The position numbers and the translations under genes are program-made. From Planctomycetaceae bacterium (GTDB lineage Bacteria; Planctomycetota; Planctomycetia; Pirellulales; UBA7805): DNA of 64,000 bases. Shown one piece after another: positions 37,807 through 46,900 of the stretch (within the stretch, counting starts at the first letter, position 1; the number at the start of each line of letters is the position of its first letter). Under the pieces are notes generated by a model. That model searched no databases. It had not been told where the DNA came from and was given only the letters and a program-made list of their open reading frames with translations. The stretch is from NCBI GenBank assembly GCA_902630355.1, contig CACOUL010000001.1, positions 106,089 to 170,088 of the forward strand, written 5' to 3'.

Positions 37807-38763
37807 ATGGCCCTTCCGCTCACTGCACTCTTAATGAACGTGCTGCTCCCGATCCTCATCATGGTCGGTCTCGGTGCCGTGATGAATCGTCGGGGTCGTA
37901 TTCAAATTGATTCGCTCAACCAACTGACGATTTATCTCTTGGTACCTAGCTTCCTCTTTCAGCAAGTCTCTACCAGTAAACTTACCTGGAATGACATCGT
38001 GGAAATCACCTGGGGCAGCGGTCTGCCGGTACTGTTCCTCGGAGGGTTGCTGCTGCTGGTTTATTGGTTGCGAAAATACCCCAGTAGCACGACCAGTGCT
38101 CTGCTGCTGGGCGGCTTGGTCTACAACGCAGGGAATTTTGGCCTGCCCGTCACTCAACTCTTCTACCAGTCGTATCCGGGACTCTTCGGCCGCGATCCCG
38201 ATGATGGTGTGGCCATTCAGGCGATGGTCATTATGCTCAGCAATATCGCAGTCTGGTTGGTGGGCTACGTCGTCATCGCATGGGGCAAAGGGCAGGGCCT
38301 ACGTGGCTTGTTCGGTTTCTTCAAGCTTCCCATGATCTACACGGTGATCGCAGCATTTATCGTTCGTGAAAACAGCCTTTCACTGCCCGCTTTCATCCTC
38401 GAGCCGATCAAGATGCTCTCGGCGGCTACGGTACCCGTCATGCTCCTGACGCTCGGAGCGCAGTTAGCTCGGAATGCCCGTTGGCCCGAATGGCGACTGA
38501 TCGCACCGACGATGGCGGTCAAACTCCTGCTTCTACCAGCCCTCACCGCAGTAATGGCCTGGGGACTTGGTCTTTGGCCCTGGCCCGGAGCACAACTTAC
38601 GATCGCCGCCGCTGCGCCGACCGCCGTGAACACTCTGATCATCTCTCTCGAATTGGAGGGTGATAGCCGAACCGCCGCCGATTGCGTCTTCTGGACCACG
38701 ATCGGCTCATTCGTCACGGTAACTGGCGTGCTGATGTGGCTTGCCCACACCGGGGGATTTTGA
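37807..38763 (+). CDS. AEC-family (auxin efflux carrier-like) transporter
   Basis: About ten transmembrane segments in 318 residues, with two halves of five. The N-terminus (LLPILIMVGLGAVMNRRG) and the GLVYNAGNFGLPVTQLF segment are typical of bacterial AEC permeases, which move organic acids such as malate or malonate. ATG at 37807 (MALPLTALLMNVLLP) is preferred to an upstream GTG at 37753 because it begins close to the first membrane helix. It follows the kinase closely and may be in the same transcript. The substrate is unknown. Confidence 0.85.
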   Translation: MALPLTALLMNVLLPILIMVGLGAVMNRRGRIQIDSLNQLTIYLLVPSFLFQQVSTSKLTWNDIVEITWGSGLPVLFLGGLLLLVYWLRKYPSSTTSALLLGGLVYNAGNFGLPVTQLFYQSYPGLFGRDPDDGVAIQAMVIMLSNIAVWLVGYVVIAWGKGQGLRGLFGFFKLPMIYTVIAAFIVRENSLSLPAFILEPIKMLSAATVPVMLLTLGAQLARNARWPEWRLIAPTMAVKLLLLPALTAVMAWGLGLWPWPGAQLTIAAAAPTAVNTLIISLELEGDSRTAADCVFWTTIGSFVTVTGVLMWLAHTGGF

Positions 38764-39262
38764 ATCCCGAAATGGGATTCCGCACGGGCCCGGTGAGCGC
38801 AAAAAGGAGGCCTCTGATGTGCCAAATACGATTTGACAGTGCCGTATGGCCAGGGGCAAGGCAACCATTCGACAGGAGTACATCAGAGGCCTACGGGCCA
38901 GTCTCATTGATTAATTCGCACCGTTTCGTCTCAGTGCACCGAAAATAAGTTGCAAGCCTTGTGCCTAATGGGGCGACTGCCCGACGAGAGTCGAATAAAA
39001 ATACGTTTTGGCCTGGAAAATAGGCTTTAATTATTTTTTAAATTTTCTGAATCACTTATTTTTAAAGGCGTTAAACCCCTCTGCCTGACTGGATCAAAAC
39101 GGGCCAAATGTATGAATCTGCAACACAAAATCGTACATTCGCCCAGCCGGCATGTATTTGGGGCGGGTCCTCTGATTCGATCTGAAGCACCCTGGTAATA
39201 CGCTCCCACCGTCGCTTGCTTCTCCCCAGCGGTGCAAACTATATTGCCGTCCGCTGAGCGAA
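38764..39262. other. Non-coding region with two potential hairpins
   Basis: About 500 bases without a convincing gene. A hairpin (GAATCCC at 38762-38768 with GGGATTC at 38774-38780) overlaps the transporter stop but lacks a T run. The structured element at 38808-38892 follows. The region from about 38990 to 39070 is very AT-rich. A weak promoter-like pair, TTGCTT at 39216-39221 and TATATT at 39240-39245, lies just before kdsA. Confidence 0.4.
38808..38892. repeat. 13-bp perfect inverted repeat enclosing a nested hairpin
   Basis: AGGCCTCTGATGT at 38808-38820 is perfectly complementary to ACATCAGAGGCCT at 38880-38892. Directly inside, GCC-AA-ATACG (38821-38830) pairs with CGTAT-GGC (38843-38850), so the two helices would stack. 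A 29-base single strand completes the element. This could be a small structured RNA, a MITE-like remnant or a protein-binding site. I do not recognise it. Confidence 0.6.
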
Positions 39263-40114
39263 ATGGAACTCACCGCCGGGCGCATCATGGAACCAGTCAC
39301 TGTCGGCAACTATCCGTGCGGGGGTCAGAGTCCGCTGCTGGTCATCGCCGGCCCCTGTGTGATCGAGAGCGAGGATTCAACTCTCTCTCTCGCCGATCAC
39401 CTCGCGGAAACCGCTCGCAACTTGAATCTGAATCTCGTCTTCAAGGCATCCTTCGACAAAGCAAACCGTACAAGCCTCAGCGGCTTCCGGGGCGTCGGGA
39501 TGGAGACGGGCCTTAAAATCCTCGATCGCGTCCGCAAACATACCGGCCTGCCGGTGACGACCGATATCCACGAACCATCGCAGGCGGCCCCAGCTGGTGA
39601 GGTGTGTGATCTCCTACAGATTCCGGCCTTCCTTTGCCGGCAGACCGATCTGTTACTCGCGGCAGCCGCCACCGGCCGGGCGGTCAATGTAAAAAAGGGC
39701 CAATTCCTCGCCCCGCACGACATGCAGTTTGTCATCGATAAATTACGCGGAGGAGGATGCAAAAATATCCTCGTCTGCGAACGCGGCACTTTTTTCGGGT
39801 ATGGACGCCTAGCGAGCGATGCAAAATCACTCGTTGGCCTCGGCCAACTCGGAGTACCCGTCGTGTTTGATGCAACGCATAGCGTGCAGCAACCGGGATC
39901 TCTGCCGGGAGCGACGGGGGGGGCCCGGGAACTGGTCGAACCACTCTCCCGTTCTGCAATCGCAATCGGGGTCAATGGTCTCTTTTTCGAAACCCATCCG
40001 GATCCGGATTCCTCACCGAGCGACGGCCAAAATATGGTACCACTGGCCGATTTTGAACCCATGTTGCGCCGTTTGCTCCGGCTACGCGAAACGGTCAGCG
40101 ATTTGTTATCCTAG
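39263..40114 (+). CDS. kdsA: 3-deoxy-8-phosphooctulonate synthase
   Basis: Condenses phosphoenolpyruvate with arabinose 5-phosphate to form KDO 8-phosphate for lipopolysaccharide. Typical segments are [72 protein letters not shown] and [11 protein letters not shown]. The length of 283 residues is standard. Its presence agrees with LPS-type outer membranes in planctomycetes. The next gene, a lipoprotein, is 49 bases away. Confidence 0.95.
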   Translation: MELTAGRIMEPVTVGNYPCGGQSPLLVIAGPCVIESEDSTLSLADHLAETARNLNLNLVFKASFDKANRTSLSGFRGVGMETGLKILDRVRKHTGLPVTTDIHEPSQAAPAGEVCDLLQIPAFLCRQTDLLLAAAATGRAVNVKKGQFLAPHDMQFVIDKLRGGGCKNILVCERGTFFGYGRLASDAKSLVGLGQLGVPVVFDATHSVQQPGSLPGATGGARELVEPLSRSAIAIGVNGLFFETHPDPDSSPSDGQNMVPLADFEPMLRRLLRLRETVSDLLS

Positions 40115-40163
40115 AGGCACGAGCCGCTCGGCGCATTTACTAATATACCCGCCTGCTTGAGCT

Positions 40164-41777
40164 ATGAAACATTTCTGGATTTGGTCCGTCACAATTTCGT
40201 TCGTATGGGTCGGAGGGTGCGCCGAGAAGCCCGTCATTCCCGTATCAGCCGAGGGCCGGAGCAGCGATGCGCAAAATCGCGATTACTTCACCTTTGCCAT
40301 CGAGAACCTCAACCGTCTTTCCGAGTTCGGGCCGACGCAGATCCTCAATCAAATCGTCGACCGACTCAACCAATGGTCGCGAACCGAGCAACCGAGTACG
40401 GTCTGGCAACTCGACCCTTTGCTCTCGACCTTGCCCGATCAATTTCAGTCCGGCTCACTGATCGAGAATCTCGAATCGCTACAGTTCGACACTTACGACG
40501 GTGCCTACCTACGCGAAGCCGCCATATTACACAGCATTGCCGAATACGTCACACGCGATTCGACCAACGATCTCTCGGCAGTGGAGGATTTATTCCGTTG
40601 GACCAACACGCACATCGCACTCGACACCGACCCTGAATTAACTGCTCAGCCCACCGCGCAAATGCCGTGGCAAACCATTTTACTTGGGCATGGCCGCGCC
40701 ATCGATCGAGCATGGGTCTTTGCGCTTCTCGCACGACAGCTCGATTATGATGTTGTGCTGCTCTACCTTCCGGATGCTCGCTCAAAAAACCCGTCAGTGT
40801 CTCGCTTCTGGTGCGCCGGTTTTCTTCACGATGGTGACATTTACCTTTTCGATCCTTTTGTCGGCTTGCCGCTGCCGGGGCCAGCCGGCGGAGTTGCCAC
40901 CCTCGCAGATGTGCGCCGCGAACCGCAACGTCTCCGCGCGTGGGACACACCCGAAGACCCCTATTGGGTAACCGAATCCGCTCTCTCGCGAGTCATTCCC
41001 TTTATCGAGGCGAGTTCGCAATCACTGACCAAACGCATGAAAAGCATTCAGGATGAGCTGGGTGGCGATTACCGCATGCGGCTTGTCGCTTCACCTTCGC
41101 GAATTGCTGACCGACTCAAGGCGATTAACCAGACTGAGCGAGCGAGAATCTGGGACTGGCCTTTTAAGGCGTCGCGGATTATCGCCGATCCAAAAAATGA
41201 GACTCGCACGCGGATCAACCGCGAAATGCAGGCCTACGGAAAGTTTCGCGCCGACTTGGTGAACCCGCTGTGGGCCGGACGCCTGCAACAACTTGCGGGA
41301 AGATACACCACGCAGATTGATGGCATTCCCCGCCGTCCGCGGGACGCGCCCATCGGTGAACAAGGTGCCAAACCTCTGCTGCTTGCATCCCGCATCATGT
41401 TGCAGAAGATACCGAAGGCCGACATTCCTGATGACATGAAGGCGCAATTCGAATTGATCTACGAGCGGGCCGACGTGATCCGGCGGGATGCCTCCTGGAA
41501 TTTAGCGATGATCGCCCTCGACGAGGGCAATCATGCTCTGGCCGATTACTATCTCGATGAAACGGACAAACAACAGACGGCCGCGAGTTGGCCCGACGAC
41601 GCCCCCACACGAGACGTTACCATGGCCCGCGCCCGGGTGGCCGAAGCGGCTGACAACCCTGCTAAGGCGATCTCACTCTACGAGCGGGTCGGGGGGGCAC
41701 AGAATCGCGAGGCCGTACTACGCATCCGCGATCTCAAAAAAGGCGAAACGGACAGCTCGCCTGAGGCAACGCAATGA
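40164..41777 (+). CDS. Lipoprotein with degenerate transglutaminase-like domain
   Basis: A 537-residue lipoprotein with lipobox VGGC ending in Cys19. Residues about 125-250 resemble the transglutaminase-like fold: DLFRWTNTHIALD, then ILLGHGRAIDRAWVFALLARQLDYDVVLL, then FLHDGDIYLFDPFVGLPLPG. The position of the catalytic Cys in the helix (normally G-x-C) reads AIDR here, so activity is doubtful. The C-terminal half is helical and may form TPR-like repeats (LADYYLDETDKQQTA, ARARVAEAADNPAKAISLYERVG). The stop overlaps the galK start by four bases. Function unknown. Confidence 0.65.
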   Translation: MKHFWIWSVTISFVWVGGCAEKPVIPVSAEGRSSDAQNRDYFTFAIENLNRLSEFGPTQILNQIVDRLNQWSRTEQPSTVWQLDPLLSTLPDQFQSGSLIENLESLQFDTYDGAYLREAAILHSIAEYVTRDSTNDLSAVEDLFRWTNTHIALDTDPELTAQPTAQMPWQTILLGHGRAIDRAWVFALLARQLDYDVVLLYLPDARSKNPSVSRFWCAGFLHDGDIYLFDPFVGLPLPGPAGGVATLADVRREPQRLRAWDTPEDPYWVTESALSRVIPFIEASSQSLTKRMKSIQDELGGDYRMRLVASPSRIADRLKAINQTERARIWDWPFKASRIIADPKNETRTRINREMQAYGKFRADLVNPLWAGRLQQLAGRYTTQIDGIPRRPRDAPIGEQGAKPLLLASRIMLQKIPKADIPDDMKAQFELIYERADVIRRDASWNLAMIALDEGNHALADYYLDETDKQQTAASWPDDAPTRDVTMARARVAEAADNPAKAISLYERVGGAQNREAVLRIRDLKKGETDSSPEATQ

Positions 41778-42985
41778 TCGAGCGGCCCGGGTCGGCATCG
41801 CAGCCGCATCACGCGGTTGCAGACGAGGCGGCCATTGCCTTTGAAAAACATTTCGGCCGTTCCCCTCAGTGGCTTGGCGTGGCCCCCGGTCGGGTGAACC
41901 TGATCGGAGAACACATCGACTATAACGACGGCTTCGTGCTCCCCGTTGCAATCGACCGCTACACCGCCATCGCTGCGGCAACTTCGCGCGATGCTTTCAC
42001 ACGGATCGCCACCGCCGCGACCGATCAAATCATCGACACCGAAGACCTCGATCTCACGAATCAGCCCGATTGGGCCGCGTATGTGCTTGGCCCCCTCGTT
42101 CTCTGCCGCCAAGCAGGATTCGATCCCGGTTGTATTGAGGCCTGGATTCACTCCGATGTCCCCAGGGGTGCGGGCCTCAGTTCCAGCGCTGCGCTGGAGG
42201 TTGCCACCGCAACCCTTGCTGAACAGATTGCAGGAAAAAAACTCGACGCTGTAGAAAAAGCAAAGCTTTGCCAACGTGCAGAGCATCAATACGCAAACGT
42301 GCCGTGCGGTTTGATGGACCAGGCCACCAGTGTGGCAGCCTCGGCAGGAACGGCACTGTTGATCGATTGCCGGGAGGAGACCTGGACGGAAATACCCTTC
42401 GCTAGCGACGACGTCTGCCTGCTGGTTGCCAATACCAACGTTCACCATCAACTTTCCGACGGGCAATATGCAGTGCGACGGGAGCAATGCCGGGAAGCAC
42501 TCAAACGGCTCGGCAGCGAAAGCTATCGAGCGCTGACGATCGACGCGGTCTCGCGCGCAGCGATCGACGAAACACTCCGATCCCGTGCCCGTCACGTGGT
42601 CACCGAAATTGACCGCACCCGCAGCGCCGCCGAGGCCCTGCGCGGAGGGGCATGGGAGACGCTCGGCCGCTTGATGAATGAAAGTCACGTGTCGCTCCGC
42701 GACGATTATCAGGTCAGTTGTGAAGAACTCGACACGATGGCAAAGATTGCCTGGGGACTGGGTACCGATCGTGGGGTGTATGGTTCGCGGATGACGGGAG
42801 GCGGATTTGGAGGATGCACCGTGTCGCTCGTCGCTACCGAACACGCCGCTTCGATCGCCGACGTACTGGCAACTGAATATCGCACGGCCACTGGAATCGA
42901 GCCGGACCTCTTCGTTGTCCGCCCAAGCCGGGGCGCCACGGGCGTCACCTGCCCGCCGCCCCCCAAACCGGAAAAACCGGCGTAA
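41774..42985 (+). CDS. galK: Galactokinase
   Basis: A GHMP-family kinase that phosphorylates galactose at C1. The galactokinase signature GRVNLIGEHIDYNDGFVLP lies near residue 37, followed by the GHMP ATP-loop RGAGLSSSAALEVA and the C-terminal GSRMTGGGFGGCTVSLV. The length of 403 residues is normal. The start ATG overlaps the upstream stop (ATGA). No galT, galE or other Leloir-pathway gene is nearby, so the kinase may act on galactose or a related sugar such as galactosamine; the sequence does not discriminate. Confidence 0.93.
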   Translation: MIERPGSASQPHHAVADEAAIAFEKHFGRSPQWLGVAPGRVNLIGEHIDYNDGFVLPVAIDRYTAIAAATSRDAFTRIATAATDQIIDTEDLDLTNQPDWAAYVLGPLVLCRQAGFDPGCIEAWIHSDVPRGAGLSSSAALEVATATLAEQIAGKKLDAVEKAKLCQRAEHQYANVPCGLMDQATSVAASAGTALLIDCREETWTEIPFASDDVCLLVANTNVHHQLSDGQYAVRREQCREALKRLGSESYRALTIDAVSRAAIDETLRSRARHVVTEIDRTRSAAEALRGGAWETLGRLMNESHVSLRDDYQVSCEELDTMAKIAWGLGTDRGVYGSRMTGGGFGGCTVSLVATEHAASIADVLATEYRTATGIEPDLFVVRPSRGATGVTCPPPPKPEKPA

Positions 42986-43083
42986 ATGGCCGCAAGCGGG
43001 GCCATCCAAGCCGCCGCCTGACGCTTTTCTGAGCTACACTGGAGAAGAAGGAACCCCCGTATTATTTCAGGGAGCCATTTGCT

Positions 43084-44244
43084 TTGGTTACCAAGAGTCT
43101 CGACGCCAAACTTGCCAGCATTCTTCAAGATCCCAGCTGCGAGGATTTTCTCCTGGCAGATGCGAAGGATGCCGATATGGCAGGAGGCATGGCCGCCCCC
43201 GGCAAAAGCCCGGAACACCATGCGAACGAAGGGCGATTTCGATCCCTCGACGACTACCGAAACATCATTCGTCAAAACGTTAGAGAGGGGCTTATCGACA
43301 TCATGTTGATGAGCGCCAGCACCAATGAGGTGCTCACGATCGGGGAACGCATCTTCGATCAATCCCACGTGACACCAGCCATCCGTGCCAATGACACCAC
43401 CGACATCTGGCTCGCGCAGGGCGGTCAATACACCAAACAACCGGCGCGGCCTTTCCGGACCGCAGAGATCGATCACGGCATGTGCGGCAAACTCGAATGC
43501 GCGCCGGAGGAACGCCAACGTGGCGCCGACCTTGGACTTTTTTCGGTGACCTACAATAACGATATTCATCTTGATTCGGCCATGCTGGAGAGCTACAAGA
43601 CGTTCCGCCAGGAGGCAGAGACAAAGGGTTTCCGCCATTTTCTTGAAATCTTTCCTCCCAACGCGCCGCAGGCACCGATCAGCGATCTTGGCCGCTTCAT
43701 CAACGACAACATCGCGCGGACACTCGCCGGAGTTGCCGGCAAGGGACGTCCGCTCTTTCTCAAAGTTCCCTATCAGGGTCCCGCTGCCATGGAGCAGTTG
43801 GTCTCCTACGACAGTCAACTCGTGGTGGGAATCCTCGGCGGTTCTTCGGGTACCACCTTTGATGCGTTCCATCAGTTATGGGAGGCAAAGAAATACGGCG
43901 CCCGCGTGGCTCTTTATGGCCGCATGATCAACAACTCCGAACATCAGAGCTCTTTCATCGAACACCTTCGCCACCTGGCCGATGGTGTCATTACCGATCC
44001 GGCCGAGGCGGTCCGCAGCTATCACGGAGCACTTGAGCGGGAGAAGATTGCACCGTATCGTCCTCTCGAGGAAGACCTCGGCTCAAGCCTGCGTCAGAGT
44101 GCATACGGCGGCACCACACAAAAGCAGAGCAGTGGAGTAAAGCCTTCGATAAGAGATTCTGAATCGCCCGATTTTTCGACGATGTCGCAGCAAGAAAAGC
44201 TTGAATGGAATCGTCGACGTCTCGACCGGACGCTGGGAACCTAA
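43084..44244 (+). CDS. Class I aldolase-like TIM-barrel protein (DhnA/LacD-like)
   Basis: A 386-residue protein. The apparent start is TTG at 43084, preceded by AGGGAG. The segment IMLMSASTNEVLTIGER near residue 75, LGLFSVTYNND at 150, FLKVPYQGPAAMEQLV with candidate Schiff-base Lys227, and GILGGSSGTTFDAFHQLWEAKKYGARVALYGRMIN follow the strand order of class I aldolases of the DeoC/FbaB/LacD type. The strongest hints are the LKVPY strand and the final GGSSG...GR pair, which usually binds phosphate. I cannot fix a substrate. It follows galK by about 100 bases in the same direction, which suggests sugar metabolism. The last 50 residues are polar and not part of the barrel. Confidence 0.6.
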   Translation: MVTKSLDAKLASILQDPSCEDFLLADAKDADMAGGMAAPGKSPEHHANEGRFRSLDDYRNIIRQNVREGLIDIMLMSASTNEVLTIGERIFDQSHVTPAIRANDTTDIWLAQGGQYTKQPARPFRTAEIDHGMCGKLECAPEERQRGADLGLFSVTYNNDIHLDSAMLESYKTFRQEAETKGFRHFLEIFPPNAPQAPISDLGRFINDNIARTLAGVAGKGRPLFLKVPYQGPAAMEQLVSYDSQLVVGILGGSSGTTFDAFHQLWEAKKYGARVALYGRMINNSEHQSSFIEHLRHLADGVITDPAEAVRSYHGALEREKIAPYRPLEEDLGSSLRQSAYGGTTQKQSSGVKPSIRDSESPDFSTMSQQEKLEWNRRRLDRTLGT

Positions 44245-45302
44245 CCGCCTGCCCGGTCGAGCAACGGTGGCAGGAGCGTGAGGAGGGCGTCGATCTGCTC
44301 CTCAGTGCCGACCGAAATCCGCAAACCATCACCCCAGTCGGAAAACGCAAGAAATCGGACCAGAATGCGTTCCGCCTTGAGTCCCTCATACACTTGTTGC
44401 AGAGAGGCGGTGGGGTGCGTACACCAGAGAAAATTTGCCTGCGACTGCGGTATCTCAAAACCCAGCGACTCAAGCGCTGAAACCATCCTCGCGCGGGTGT
44501 TCAAAATCATCTGGCGATTTTCTCGTTGCCACACCTGATCGCTCATGGCGGCCGTTGCCCCGACAATCGAGAGCGTGTCGCAATTATAACTATCTTTCAT
44601 CCGCATGAGCCGATCGATTAATTCCGGCTGGGCGACGAGATACCCAAAACGAAGTCCTGCGAGCGCGTACGATTTACTGAGCGTGCGAGTGACCACCACG
44701 TCGGACCGTTGCTTCACCAAGTCGAGGCACGATTGATCCGCGAAATCGACATAAGCCTCGTCCACCACCAACGGACACGCGAGTTGATCGGCCAACTCCT
44801 CCACCCGCTTCGGCTCAAGGGCCGTGCCTGAAGGATTGTTGGGATTTGCCAGTAGCGCGAGGCGCACGCTTTCGTCGGTCTCCGTAAAGCTTTCCCCGAG
44901 ACTCCAATCCTCCGCGTAACGCACCGGATCGTGCCTCGCCCCCTGGATATCGCAGAGCGTCGGGTAGAGCACATATCCTGGAACCGGGAACCGGACCGCT
45001 TGTCCTTCACCCACAAAGGCACGGATCAGTAAGTTCAACAGCTCATCACTGCCGTTCCCGCAGAGGATCCAGTCTTCTGGAACGCCGAGGACTCCGGAGG
45101 CCGCGGCGCGAAAGGCATGCGAAACCGGATCGGGATAAAGGGCGAGTCGCTCTGCAGTGACCGCGCCAATGGCCTGAAGCACCCGATCCGACGACGGATA
45201 CGGGTTTTCGCTCGTATTGAGCTTGATGTATTTCCCGTGCTGCGGTTGCTCACCCGGCGTATAGCCGACGAGCGACTGAATGTTCGGTCGAAAATAATCC
45301 AC
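44241..45302 (-). CDS. hisC: Histidinol-phosphate aminotransferase
   Basis: A fold-type I PLP aminotransferase of histidine synthesis. GTG at 45302 is preferred: AGGGGAGG lies ten bases upstream (45313-45320) and the product begins (Met)DYFRPNIQSLVGYTPGEQPQ, the usual HisC N-terminus. A longer frame to 45377 overlaps hisD and adds atypical residues. LNTSENPYPSS binds substrate, and the Schiff-base Lys is in TLSKSYALAGLRFGYLV. The protein is then 353 residues. It follows hisD on the same strand. Its end overlaps the aldolase-like gene on the other strand by four bases. Confidence 0.93.
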   Translation of the reverse strand: MDYFRPNIQSLVGYTPGEQPQHGKYIKLNTSENPYPSSDRVLQAIGAVTAERLALYPDPVSHAFRAAASGVLGVPEDWILCGNGSDELLNLLIRAFVGEGQAVRFPVPGYVLYPTLCDIQGARHDPVRYAEDWSLGESFTETDESVRLALLANPNNPSGTALEPKRVEELADQLACPLVVDEAYVDFADQSCLDLVKQRSDVVVTRTLSKSYALAGLRFGYLVAQPELIDRLMRMKDSYNCDTLSIVGATAAMSDQVWQRENRQMILNTRARMVSALESLGFEIPQSQANFLWCTHPTASLQQVYEGLKAERILVRFLAFSDWGDGLRISVGTEEQIDALLTLLPPLLDRAGG

Positions 45303-45354
45303 CTCGTGAAGACCTCCCCTTATAGAACTCACCGCCGAACGTACCGCCGCACCC

Positions 45355-46716
45355 TTAATTTTGATTCCGAAGCTCAACGCTGTAACCGTGTGCCGAGAGC
45401 CCCTCGCGTTGTGACAACTGGCTTACCGTATCAGCCACCGCAGCGATGGCAGCTGAATCGTATTCAATAATACTTGTACTACGAAGGAATGTGTTGGACG
45501 AGAGCCCGCTTGCAAATCGCGCCGTCCCACCCGTCGGCAGCACGTGCGACGGGCCCGCAACATAATCGCCGAGAGCGACTGGTGTCTGCGGACCGAGAAA
45601 AATGGCGCCGGCCGAGCGGAACCTGTCCACCACATCGCGCGCATTCTTGGTCGCAATTTGTAAATGTTCCGGGGCAATCTGGTTCGTCAACGAGACAGCC
45701 GCGTCGAAATCGGCAACCCGGATCAACGCCCCATATTCCAGAAGGCTCTCGCGGGCCTCATCCCCACGATCGACCTGCGTCAACAGCTGGGCTAATTCAC
45801 CTTGGACCTCGGCGATTAACTCACCGCTCGTGGTGATCATCAGACTCGCCCCGGGCGCATGCTCGGCCTGGGCGATCAGATCGGCCGCTGCAAGACGGGG
45901 CGCCATGGTCTCATCAGCCACCAACACCAACTCACTCGGGCCGGCAATCGAATCGATCGCGACCTCCCCGTAAACATATCGCTTTGCCAGGGCGACAAAT
46001 AAATTACCGGGACCGCAAATCAGGTCCACCGGCGGAATCTCGTCGGTGCCGTAGGCCAGGGCCGCGACGGCTTGGGCACCACCGACACGGTAGATCTCGC
46101 CCAACCCGAGTTCCCCGCACACGGCAAGAATATCTCGATTTTCGCTCCCGAACTTGGTCGGGGGTGCGACCACGACAATTTCCTCGACTCCCGCTGCCTG
46201 TGCACAGACGGCGGTCATCAACAGCGACGAGGGATAGGCCGCGGCACCGCCTGGGACGCAGACCGCAATTCTCGCTAAGGGCCGGAACCGCTGCGTGAGC
46301 GAGCCCCCTTCCTCAATATTGATCGTTCGGTCGTTTTGAAGAATCGCGCGCTGAAATTCGTTAATATTTCCTCGCACGCGGCGGACCGCCGCGAGAAAAT
46401 CGGCATCGGCACTTTCGTGTGCCTTACTGATTGCCGTCTGCTTCACGCGAATCTCGTCGCTGGTCATTTCCACACCATCGAGAGACTGCGTATAGTGGAG
46501 TACCGCTGGGGAACCCTCTCGCCGGACCGCCTCGCAAATGCGCGTCACCACCTCGTCGGGGGTGAGCGGTTCGCCGAACACCTCAAGTGTCTTGGCACGA
46601 CCCTGCGGCGAGACGATATCGCCCCGGACCCCGAGCTTCCGCCTGAGCGTCTCGACTTCTTTGTCCAGATCGACCGATTGCTGGTCCCAGACGGGGATCG
46701 GAAAGGGGCTTGTCAT
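45355..46716 (-). CDS. hisD: Histidinol dehydrogenase
   Basis: Catalyses the last two oxidations of histidine synthesis with zinc and NAD. Recognisable segments are RFRPLARIAVCVPGGAAAYPSSLLMTAVCAQ, GAQAVAALAYGTDEIPPVDLICGPGN, DSIAGPSELVLVADE, DLIAQAEHAPGA, and NQIAPEHLQI, which holds a zinc/proton-shuttle His and Glu. ATG at 46716 gives the usual length of 453 residues; a longer frame exists but starts outside the conserved region. It is the first of two his genes here. The other his genes are not nearby, so the pathway is scattered. Confidence 0.96.
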   Translation of the reverse strand: MTSPFPIPVWDQQSVDLDKEVETLRRKLGVRGDIVSPQGRAKTLEVFGEPLTPDEVVTRICEAVRREGSPAVLHYTQSLDGVEMTSDEIRVKQTAISKAHESADADFLAAVRRVRGNINEFQRAILQNDRTINIEEGGSLTQRFRPLARIAVCVPGGAAAYPSSLLMTAVCAQAAGVEEIVVVAPPTKFGSENRDILAVCGELGLGEIYRVGGAQAVAALAYGTDEIPPVDLICGPGNLFVALAKRYVYGEVAIDSIAGPSELVLVADETMAPRLAAADLIAQAEHAPGASLMITTSGELIAEVQGELAQLLTQVDRGDEARESLLEYGALIRVADFDAAVSLTNQIAPEHLQIATKNARDVVDRFRSAGAIFLGPQTPVALGDYVAGPSHVLPTGGTARFASGLSSNTFLRSTSIIEYDSAAIAAVADTVSQLSQREGLSAHGYSVELRNQN

Positions 46717-46900
46717 CGCGCTAGGGTCCGATGGGCGTTTGGTGTACACTGTTGCCACAAATGACGGATGCCGTGGCATTTACGCCGACTCTCCTCCGAG
46801 GGGTCATCGGAATTGGTGCAACGCACTGCGGCTCTTTCCATTCTGACTCGTGGTGGCACCCGGCGAAAGGCCCATATTCCACGATAATGCGACAGACCTG

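Noticed and set aside
41678..43009. 443-codon open frame on the minus strand
   Set aside because: It lies fully opposite galK, whose motifs are unmistakable, and its product has no family features.
42709..43872. 387-codon open frame on the minus strand
   Set aside because: It runs opposite the galK end and the aldolase-like gene; the plus-strand products have recognisable motifs, this one does not.
45303..45377. Longer N-terminus of HisC
   Set aside because: It overlaps hisD and adds residues unlike HisC; a strong ribosome-binding site precedes GTG 45302 instead.
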